A stretch of DNA of 11,014 nt from Candidatus Pacearchaeota archaeon (GTDB lineage Archaea; Nanoarchaeota; Nanoarchaeia; Pacearchaeales; GW2011-AR1), in assembly GCA_002690445.1 (NCBI GenBank), contig NZER01000286.1:1-11014 (forward strand), read 5' to 3'. The translations under genes were made by a program, and so were the position numbers. This document shows positions 1-4,560 of this stretch, one piece after another (position 1 is the first letter of the stretch; each line of letters opens with the position of its first letter). The notes under the pieces are model-generated. The model ran no database searches, had not been told where the DNA came from, and was given only the letters and a program-made list of their open reading frames with translations.

Positions 1-145
1 ATGATGATGAAAGATATAGAGTTGAACTTGTGCCTTCTCCATCTGACACAATTCTACCAGTTGAATCTATACCGCTGTTTGAATTTGAGACCTGAAGTAA
101 GTCTTTGTAACTATTGGCTATTGATTGCCCTGTTAATGTTGCCAT
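1..145 (-). CDS. Tail fibre/tailspike-like structural protein, N-terminus (partial)
   Basis: This leftward ORF starts at ATG 145-143 and is open to the window edge, giving 48 codons (the last base is left over). A clear AGGAG Shine-Dalgarno sits 8-12 bases upstream. The protein begins MATLTGQSIANSYKDLLQVS and continues with the pattern NSNSGIDSTG, DGEGTSSTLYLS. I recognise this as the N-terminal segment shared by many phage tail-fibre, tailspike and S74-chaperone proteins of environmental phages, where it probably anchors the protein to the virion. The domain that would define the receptor-binding or enzymatic role lies outside the window. It is the last visible gene of the leftward structural run. 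The structural assignment is fairly safe; the exact type of fibre is inference. Confidence 0.7.
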   Translation of the reverse strand, partial: MATLTGQSIANSYKDLLQVSNSNSGIDSTGRIVSDGEGTSSTLYLSSS

Positions 146-165
146 TTTAAAACTCCTTTAAACAT

Positions 166-291
166 TTAAACAATATCTTCCCATAGGCGGTGTTCATTCT
201 GCCAGGTATCTATTACCGAATTCCACAGATCACGGACAAGCCGCGCCGTCTGAATGACATGGGATTTTAATTTGAGGCTTAGACTCAGCAT
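166..291 (-). CDS. Small Trp-rich protein coupled to the upstream structural gene
   Basis: This 41-aa ORF starts at ATG 291-289 and ends at TAA 168-166. Its start overlaps the stop of the 112-aa gene as TGATG, the same coupling used elsewhere in this operon, so reinitiation probably drives its translation. The protein (MLSLSLKLKSHVIQTARLVR and on) is basic at the N-terminus. It then turns into an amphipathic segment with three tryptophans (LWNS, DTWQ, RLWED). There is no signal peptide and no membrane span. I do not recognise a family. The junction and the tight fit between neighbours are the main reasons to call it. A small virion or tail-assembly factor is possible by position only. Confidence 0.55.
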   Translation of the reverse strand: MLSLSLKLKSHVIQTARLVRDLWNSVIDTWQNEHRLWEDIV

Positions 292-629
292 CAGCCGATA
301 TAGCCAATTACTTTACCCGACGCCAACGTAAATCCATCCCATCTACCAAATATGGTCATACCCTGGGGAAAAGTTACGCCATCTATTGCGGCACCCCCAT
401 TAGAGTCAATCGCCGTCCCAGTTCCTGCATCGTCAGGATATAATTGCTCTGTTTCCGCAATCAATCCACCACTCGCCGATGCAAACACGGTGTCTTCGAT
501 AAATTGTATTGCCACAAAGACGCCCATTGAAGTCGTTACGGCAGTCGTACCAGTGACAAGGATAGACCCTTTTTGACCAAGGGCCGCATTTTGCGCCTCT
601 TGTACTGAATATGTATGTAAATCAGCCAT
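291..629 (-). CDS. Small phage structural protein, capsid/tail accessory-like
   Basis: This 112-aa protein has a CAGGAG Shine-Dalgarno and an ATG at 629-627. It starts MADLHTYSVQEAQNAALGQK. It is rich in Gly, Thr and Ala with alternating hydrophobic residues, and the C-terminal part reads FPQGMTIFGRWDGFTLASGK, ending VIGYIG. This composition suggests a compact beta-structured protein. I recall similar short proteins next to capsid and fibre genes in environmental phages, where they are annotated as hypothetical. It lies between the capsid region and the fibre gene, in one operon with both, so a role as a decoration, head-tail or fibre-attachment protein is plausible. No catalytic motif or transmembrane segment is seen. 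It is confidently a gene; its function is inferred from context. Confidence 0.7.
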   Translation of the reverse strand: MADLHTYSVQEAQNAALGQKGSILVTGTTAVTTSMGVFVAIQFIEDTVFASASGGLIAETEQLYPDDAGTGTAIDSNGGAAIDGVTFPQGMTIFGRWDGFTLASGKVIGYIG

Positions 630-641
630 GTGTTGCTCCTG

Positions 642-797
642 TTAATCTTTTATGTAAAACACCAATTCCATATTATCAATGAAAAACGATGGAGTGGTGT
701 TGTGTGGATTATCTTCGCTTGGAATTCGTTCAGCGATGTAAACGTTTGTCGATCCTGATGCATTTTGATCAGAATGCTTATTCATATAGATTGTCAT
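642..797 (-). CDS. Small hypothetical protein, 51 aa
   Basis: The ORF starts at ATG 797-795 behind an AAAGGTGAT Shine-Dalgarno and ends at TAA 644-642. The next gene's ribosome binding site (CAGGAG) begins right after that stop. The protein starts MTIYMNKHSDQNASGSTNVY and continues IAERIPSEDN, PHNTTPSFFI and DNMELVFYIKD. It is polar with a beta-like hydrophobic C-terminus. No known domain is recognised. The good ribosome binding site, operon position and close spacing argue that it is real. It may be a minor virion component, but that is context only. Confidence 0.6.
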   Translation of the reverse strand: MTIYMNKHSDQNASGSTNVYIAERIPSEDNPHNTTPSFFIDNMELVFYIKD

Positions 798-863
798 TTT
801 ATCACCTTTGTTTCAGGCCGCCATTTAAGGACTTGACGTGTCCGTGAACAGGCCGTTGATTAA
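798..863. other. Short intergenic spacer, nothing definite
   Basis: These 66 bases lie between the HeH/LEM gene and the 51-aa gene. Apart from the Shine-Dalgarno AAAGGTGAT of the 51-aa gene, I see only weak four-base inverted repeats and a three-codon mini-ORF without a ribosome binding site. No promoter or terminator can be supported. Confidence 0.4.
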
Positions 864-1100
864 TTATAACCGAGCCAGTAGCTCTTTTTTGCTATCTCCT
901 CGGTCATAATCGACGTCATTATCTGCAAGATACTCGCGGATGTCGTTAATCTTCCACGACATTGTAGGGCTTTCCTTCTTTGATGCTTTTATTTCAACCG
1001 CCCCGTTCCTAAGGAGATCGCTACAGGTGTCTTTTCCACCACCAGTGGAATCATCAACCTGAAATGTCTCGTCTTCATTCGACCATTTAAATGTTCTCAT
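864..1100 (-). CDS. HeH/LEM-domain protein downstream of the major capsid gene
   Basis: This 78-aa protein starts at ATG 1100-1098 behind an AAGGAAG Shine-Dalgarno. Residues about 48-78 (SWKINDIREYLADNDVDYDR then GDSKKELLARL) match the HeH/LEM (SAP-like) helix-extended-helix pattern. That pattern is a short helix, Y-L-x-x-N-x-(I/V)-x-Y, a turn with Gly, and a Lys-rich helix ending LLxxL. In phages such domains occur as small proteins, or as C-terminal extensions, near capsid genes, and are thought to bind DNA or other head components. The N-terminal half (FKWSNEDETFQVDD and so on) is acidic with a single Cys26 and is not recognised. The gene follows the major capsid protein directly and is separated from it only by a structured 60-base spacer. 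A head completion or head-DNA contact role is inferred. Confidence 0.7.
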   Translation of the reverse strand: MRTFKWSNEDETFQVDDSTGGGKDTCSDLLRNGAVEIKASKKESPTMSWKINDIREYLADNDVDYDRGDSKKELLARL

Positions 1101-1110
1101 AAACTTCCTT

Positions 1111-1159
1111 TGGATAATGGGCCGCGTTTAAACGGCCCATATAACCATTGAATTATCCA
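1111..1159 (-). other. Two-layer RNA stem-loop between capsid and HeH genes
   Basis: A perfect 8-bp inverted repeat, ATGGGCCG (1117-1124) with CGGCCCAT (1133-1140), encloses an 8-base loop. An outer 8-bp repeat, TGGATAAT (1111-1118) with ATTATCCA (1152-1159), surrounds it and shares two bases with the inner stem. In the leftward transcript the structure lies between the capsid stop and the next Shine-Dalgarno, and its 3' arm abuts that site. It has no U-tract, so it is not a standard intrinsic terminator. It may tune the ratio of capsid to downstream protein by attenuation, mRNA stabilisation or shielding of the ribosome binding site. The repeats are seen; the function is inferred. Confidence 0.5.
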
Positions 1160-1160
1160 G

Positions 1161-2051
1161 CTATCCGCTGGCGTTTGTGAACTTATATCCACGTTTGTTG
1201 TCAGAGTCGTCAAGCACCTTGACCCCATATAACGTATGGGCTACTACCTTAGTCCCCAGATAGTCAATGTCAAACTGCGATTTCACGTCGACCCCACGCT
1301 GTACTGCTATAGCGCAGGCACTTTTGTGATAAATCACGCCTGAGACGTTTGTCCCTCCAGCAGACAAGCTATTAGACATTAGGACAGGCATTCCCATTAA
1401 TCGACCCACAACGCCCGTAAGGGCTGGGCTATTACTTGAGTTAAAGCCTGTGATGTCAGCCCTGACGAAAGAGGCACCAAAGGTGCCAGCAGGGTTAAGC
1501 ATATCAGCATATAGAGTCGGATTAACGACAAAATAAACATCTCCCGATGTGTAGTCGACGTCGTTTTCGCCAAGATTAGCAATGGCGGCTTCAAACTCTG
1601 CCGCAGTGATTTGATCATCTGTTGTTAGCGTTGCGCCCTGATTAACCGTAATCAACTGGGCCGCAATGTCACTATCCACCTGTTTAGCCAGGGCGTATGC
1701 CATAGACTGTGCGTAAGCACTTACGAGGTCATAATTACTTTGAACCTGTAAAACGTCCGTGAACATCTTGGCGGCGTAATAATGTTTATCAACGGTTAGT
1801 TGTGTTTCGGTTTCAGCAGGGGCTACATAAGAAACTGCGGCTCCGTCTGTGAGGCTTGATGCCGTCATTTTAGCGATTTCAGGAATGTGGATAATTTTAC
1901 CCTTGTCCTGAACGAGTGAGGAATAATCCTCGATTGTATTTTTGAAAACTAAGCGTTCCTCAAAATATTTATAGATTAAATCCCCCCATAATTCGGGGAT
2001 AAAATATTGAGTTACGCCAGTATCAAAAACGGTTCCTGATGGAGTTGCCAT
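1161..2051 (-). CDS. Major capsid protein (HK97-fold)
   Basis: This 296-aa protein would form the icosahedral shell. It begins MATPSGTVFDTGVTQYFIPELWGDL. The N-terminal part has the usual long-helix-like and E-loop-like region, with KGKIIHIPEI and TASSLTDGAAVSY. This is followed by VDKHYYAAKMFTDVLQVQSN and a helical stretch ALAKQVDSDIAAQL. The C-terminal half holds the P/A-domain-like segments VYFVVNPTLYADML, GVVGRLMGMPVLMSNSL and LYGVKVLDDSDNKRGYKF. This order and length match HK97-fold major capsid proteins that lack a fused protease domain. The ATG at 2051-2049 lies one base past the scaffold stop, and its AAAGGT site is inside the scaffold gene. Scaffold followed by capsid is the classic gene order. 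No maturation protease is seen in the window. Confidence 0.9.
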   Translation of the reverse strand: MATPSGTVFDTGVTQYFIPELWGDLIYKYFEERLVFKNTIEDYSSLVQDKGKIIHIPEIAKMTASSLTDGAAVSYVAPAETETQLTVDKHYYAAKMFTDVLQVQSNYDLVSAYAQSMAYALAKQVDSDIAAQLITVNQGATLTTDDQITAAEFEAAIANLGENDVDYTSGDVYFVVNPTLYADMLNPAGTFGASFVRADITGFNSSNSPALTGVVGRLMGMPVLMSNSLSAGGTNVSGVIYHKSACAIAVQRGVDVKSQFDIDYLGTKVVAHTLYGVKVLDDSDNKRGYKFTNASG

Positions 2052-2052
2052 T

Positions 2053-2625
2053 TTAGTTTACCTTTGTTTTACTCGTAGCCTTTCGTTCATAGCTCTTCAG
2101 AATATCGCCGAAATTATCCCGCTTATATTGATCATTCTCGCCCATAAATGAGTCGAGATTGTAATTAGCGTTTGTGCGCCCCTGTACAGCCTCTGCTGGA
2201 TTGGAAACGTCTGACGATTGTTGCTGATTGACAAAATGCTCGAGTTGTGTTAAATCCATTTTTTCATAATGCACTCTATCATCTTCAGGGGTATTCTCAA
2301 AAATTTGATCTAATAGCTTTGCCTTTTTGTCTTCATCGCGTTTGCCGAATTTAGCGAGTTTTTTTTCATACTCCGCAATCCTTGTTGTTTGTTCTTGGAT
2401 TAATTCGTCTTTTTTGCCTTCCGCGATCATCTTGGCCTGCCGATCTTCTTCCGATTTCAGCGAAAGTTTATCGCTTTTGCCTTCGGCGTCCTGCGCTCTC
2501 AATCTCATAGATTGGGCATACTTTTTTTCCTTATGATACAATGCCTCGTAATCCACGTCGCCCTCTGGCTCCGTAGTCTGAACATCCTGTTCATCAACAT
2601 TTGTAATTGTCGTTTCTTCAGCCAT
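2053..2625 (-). CDS. Head scaffolding protein
   Basis: This 190-aa, highly charged protein lies immediately upstream of the major capsid gene (1-bp gap). It is the expected place for the scaffold that directs procapsid assembly and is then released. Residues 1-28 are acidic. About 30-110 is a Lys/Glu/Asp-rich helical region with coiled-coil character (KLSLKSEEDRQAKMIAEGKK, RIAEYEKKLAKF). The tail from 135 is Gln/Asn/Ser-rich and ends in a basic stretch (YERKATSKTKVN), which in scaffolds typically binds coat subunits. The start is ATG 2625-2623 with a GGGAG site. No serine-protease motif is visible, so scaffold rather than protease-scaffold fusion is the best call. This is the first gene of the leftward block beyond the plus-strand cassette. 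Confidence 0.8.
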   Translation of the reverse strand: MAEETTITNVDEQDVQTTEPEGDVDYEALYHKEKKYAQSMRLRAQDAEGKSDKLSLKSEEDRQAKMIAEGKKDELIQEQTTRIAEYEKKLAKFGKRDEDKKAKLLDQIFENTPEDDRVHYEKMDLTQLEHFVNQQQSSDVSNPAEAVQGRTNANYNLDSFMGENDQYKRDNFGDILKSYERKATSKTKVN

Positions 2626-2666
2626 CTGGCTTATCTCCCTCTTTTTTCACGGGTTAAATATAGGGT

Positions 2667-2736
2667 GAAATGTTTTTTTAATAATACTCTTTTTTTCCCT
2701 TGCTTATTGTTGTTATAATTGTTATCTTTGTTATGT
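2667..2736. promoter_or_regulatory. Divergent regulatory element, copy A (three TTGTTATNN 9-mers)
   Basis: The region between the leftward scaffold gene and the rightward cassette contains GAAATG (2667-2672), a 7-T tract, a second T-rich tract, TTGCTT (2700-2705) and three tandem 9-mers TTGTTATAA, TTGTTATCT and TTGTTATGT (2710-2736). A near copy with the same spacing, differing by one base in length, lies at 10217-10285 in the other divergent region. TTGCTT, a 17-base spacer and TATCTT preceded by TGT could form an extended -10 promoter reading right. The 9-bp period fits repeated binding of a regulator. No convincing consensus promoter reading left is seen. Confidence 0.6.
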
Positions 2737-2773
2737 GATTGATATAAAAAAAACAAAAACTGGGGTGAGTGAT

Positions 2774-3019
2774 ATGAAACAAAACACCTGGGAAAAGACC
2801 CCGACGGGAAATTATATTGCATTATTCCCTACTTACAAGGCCCGGATTTCCAAGATGGAATCCTACACATCAAGAAAAAATAATAACTACAAAGGATACT
2901 ATGTAGTCAATATTTCTTCTATCGAGCTTGATGCTGATGGATGTGCCTTGTGGGGTAAACATTTAGGTAAACGAGTAAACTTAGACGATGCGAAAGCATT
3001 AGCAGTAGGGGGTGAATAA
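2774..3019 (+). CDS. First gene of the rightward accessory cassette, hypothetical
   Basis: This 81-aa protein starts at ATG 2774. I chose this start because a GGGGTGAG ribosome binding site lies just upstream. The in-frame codons further 5' run into the promoter repeats and have no such site. The sequence MKQNTWEKTPTGNYIALFPT resembles small phage proteins of early or accessory regions. It is basic and aromatic with a beta-like core (GYYVVNISSIELDADG). No signal peptide, membrane span or catalytic motif is seen and I do not recognise the family. It sits first behind the repeated promoter element and heads a run of six co-directional genes. Its leader GGGGTGAGTGATATGAAA recurs almost unchanged in front of the gene at 3243. 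Confidence 0.7.
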   Translation: MKQNTWEKTPTGNYIALFPTYKARISKMESYTSRKNNNYKGYYVVNISSIELDADGCALWGKHLGKRVNLDDAKALAVGGE

Positions 3020-3020
3020 G

Positions 3021-3230
3021 ATGAGACAAGAGATAATCGATTCAATTAACAACATGGATAGGGATGCGCTGGTTGATGTTGGATATACCTTCAACATTGT
3101 AGATAGCAAACAGTTGGCGGATTATTTCGATGATCTATTAAAAAACTCTTTTTTTAAGAAATTAAAAAGACAAATAAAACAAAGAGCATTAGCGGATGAG
3201 AACATTGCTGAATATGTATTATTATTTTAG
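3021..3230 (+). CDS. Small helical hypothetical protein
   Basis: This 69-aa protein starts at ATG 3021, six bases after an AGGGGGTG site. A GTG at 3012 is in frame but is itself part of that site, so the ATG is preferred. The sequence (MRQEIIDSINNMDRDALVDV and on) is predicted helical. It has an acidic, aspartate-rich first half (DYFDDLL) and a basic middle (FFKKLKRQIKQRAL). The two halves could form a short helical hairpin. No family is recognised. It is separated from the stop of the preceding gene by a single base and is probably translated from the same message. An interaction or regulatory protein is possible, but that is only a guess from size. Confidence 0.65.
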   Translation: MRQEIIDSINNMDRDALVDVGYTFNIVDSKQLADYFDDLLKNSFFKKLKRQIKQRALADENIAEYVLLF

Positions 3231-3242
3231 GGGGTAAGTGAT

Positions 3243-3566
3243 ATGAAAAAAACAAAAGTAGCAAAGACCATTGAAAGGTTTTTGAAAAAATACGATCTTG
3301 ATTATGATGTCAGAATCTATTTTAGCGGTAAGTGCTGGGACTATGACTCAAGCGGTAAAAAAACTGTGATCGAAGACATTAAGGCATCGGATTATTTTGA
3401 ATATGCTAATGACGATACTATCAGCATGACTTTTGAGGGGCCTTTTTATGAGATCATTAATGAGTATTGCGGGTATGCACTACGCGATGAGTGGGATGCT
3501 TTAGATTTTGATGGGTATTATATGGAGCAAGGCCACGCTTGGAATGGAGTATTTTATAAAGAATGA
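3243..3566 (+). CDS. Acidic hypothetical protein of the accessory cassette
   Basis: This 107-aa protein is preceded by the leader GGGGTAAGTGATATGAAA, which matches the leader of the cassette's first gene at 17 of 18 bases. After a basic start (MKKTKVAKTIERFLKKYDLD) the protein becomes strongly acidic and aromatic (DYDVRIYFSGKCWDYDSSGK; DALDFDGYYMEQGHAWNGVF). It has two cysteines (31 and 76) and no membrane span. The overall look, with clustered Asp, Glu, Tyr and Trp, resembles phage proteins that bind basic partners or mimic DNA charge, but there is no recognised domain and I would not assign a function. Its stop overlaps the deformylase start as ATGA, so the two are translationally coupled. 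Confidence 0.7.
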   Translation: MKKTKVAKTIERFLKKYDLDYDVRIYFSGKCWDYDSSGKKTVIEDIKASDYFEYANDDTISMTFEGPFYEIINEYCGYALRDEWDALDFDGYYMEQGHAWNGVFYKE

Positions 3567-3985
3567 GAATAGTAACTAACATAAATAAACTGCACAAGAA
3601 ATCTGAACTGGTTGCCGTTAAAAATATCTCAAGGGCCTTTTCTCAACTGCTTACAAGGACTATTCATCAGCGCAAGGGGTCTGTCGGGTTTGCTGGAAAT
3701 CAGGTTAGGATGAAGGAGAGCGTATTCTGCGCCCTGATCGACGGCAAGTGGAGACTCTTCGCCAATGCTGACATTGTCCATAAAAGCTGGATCAAAAATT
3801 CAGGAGAGGAAGAATGTCTTTCCCTGCCGAATAAAAAATTTCAAGTAAAAAGATATAATAAAATAACCATTAGATACCAAGATGCCAAAGGCGAAACGCT
3901 CAAGGAATCCTTTGAAGGTTTCAATGCCCGAGTAATACAGCATGAGATTGATCATCTTAATGGAATTTTAATTTCTGATAAATAG
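3563..3985 (+). CDS. def: Peptide deformylase (short phage-type)
   Basis: This 140-aa enzyme should remove the formyl group from the N-terminal methionine of nascent proteins, using a metal ion. All three deformylase motifs are visible. Motif 1 is SVGFAGNQ (40-47), with Gln47 and changes from the usual GxGxAAxQ at the first Gly and second Ala. Motif 2 is EECLS (83-87), with metal ligand Cys85. Motif 3 is QHEIDHLNG (126-134), with ligands His127 and His131 and catalytic Glu128. The protein ends six residues after motif 3, so it lacks the C-terminal helix of bacterial deformylases. That short form is known from phage enzymes such as those of cyanophages and vibriophage. It is ATGA-coupled to the gene before it. 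It probably boosts processing of phage or host photosynthetic or other short-lived proteins; which one is unknown. Confidence 0.92.
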   Translation: MRIVTNINKLHKKSELVAVKNISRAFSQLLTRTIHQRKGSVGFAGNQVRMKESVFCALIDGKWRLFANADIVHKSWIKNSGEEECLSLPNKKFQVKRYNKITIRYQDAKGETLKESFEGFNARVIQHEIDHLNGILISDK

Positions 3986-3996
3986 AGGAGTAAAAA

Positions 3997-4248
3997 ATGA
4001 AAAAGAGAAAACCGAGTAATAAGAAGTTGACCTGGGGGCGCAAACTGGCAAAGACATTTGTTAAGCCGCACACCCACCGCATGATTCACATTAGAGACGC
4101 TGATGGGAAATCATACCATAGATTATTCATTGCCGTAGATAAGAAAGGGCGGGTTTCGGTATTGCATGACGATGAGGCATGGACAGTGCTGATGGATAAA
4201 TATAAATGTAAAAAATGGAAAACAGAGGGTGGATTAATAATAAAATAA
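3997..4248 (+). CDS. Small basic hypothetical protein
   Basis: This 83-aa protein has an AGAGGAG ribosome binding site and ATG at 3997, eleven bases after the deformylase stop. The first 30 residues are very rich in Lys and Arg (KKRKPSNKKLTWGRKLAKTF). They are followed by a beta-like core (MIHIRDADGKSYHRLFIAVD, RVSVLHDDEAW) and a basic tail with one Cys. The charge suggests contact with nucleic acid or with the ribosome, but no named domain is recognised. It is the fifth gene of the rightward cassette, followed by a 57-base AT-rich gap. Its position next to the deformylase hints at, but does not show, a link to translation. Confidence 0.65.
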   Translation: MKKRKPSNKKLTWGRKLAKTFVKPHTHRMIHIRDADGKSYHRLFIAVDKKGRVSVLHDDEAWTVLMDKYKCKKWKTEGGLIIK

Positions 4249-4305
4249 TAAATTAAAAAGTAGTAAATTCAAGCAGTAAATTTTAATAATAACCAAGGAG
4301 TCTAT
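4249..4305 (+). other. AT-rich spacer with a direct repeat
   Basis: These 57 bases are very AT-rich. They contain AGTAAATT twice, 14 bases apart, and an AAGGAG ribosome binding site for the next gene. It is the only sizeable gap inside the rightward cassette, so it might hold a weak internal promoter, but no clear -35/-10 pair is visible. Confidence 0.35.
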
Positions 4306-4560
4306 ATGTCTGTCAAAGACATTGTGGATACTTGGGACATCGAAGAACAGCTAATCGATGACTTCTTGATACAAATGAAAAACATAAAGTCTGGTTTTTC
4401 TTGTAATCTATGCAAGCATCTTCACAAGGGAGATTTAACTTGTGACGCTTTTCCCGATAGAATCCCAAACGACATCCTAAGTAGTATTATCGATCATCGC
4501 AAACCATTCCCTAATGATAATGGGATAATGTTTGAACCTAAAGATGGCGATCAAGGATAA
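4306..4560 (+). CDS. Small Cys/His-rich protein, possible zinc-binding
   Basis: This 84-aa protein is led by an AAGGAG site and ATG at 4306. After a helical N-terminus it carries Cys33-x2-Cys36-x-His38-x-His40 and Cys46-x-Ala-Phe-Pro. Then follow IPNDILSSIIDHRKPFPN and DNGIMFEP. I recognise this as a small family of phage and bacterial proteins with the pattern CxxCxH, CxAFPxxIP, H..P.PxDNGIxFEP. Its function is unknown to me, but the Cys/His spacing suggests a small metal-binding fold. The gene ends 10 bases inside the C-terminal end of the convergent MuF-zeta gene, leaving no room for a terminator between them. A partner or immunity role to that toxin is conceivable from adjacency only; it does not resemble the epsilon antitoxin. 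Confidence 0.7.
   Translation: MSVKDIVDTWDIEEQLIDDFLIQMKNIKSGFSCNLCKHLHKGDLTCDAFPDRIPNDILSSIIDHRKPFPNDNGIMFEPKDGDQG

Noticed and set aside
352..576. 74-aa plus-strand ORF
   Set aside because: Antisense to the 112-aa structural gene, no ribosome binding site, not linked to any rightward unit.
2631..2822. 63-aa minus-strand ORF across the divergent region
   Set aside because: It covers the promoter element, with Asn/Lys runs from the repeats, and ends in the scaffold leader; no ribosome binding site.
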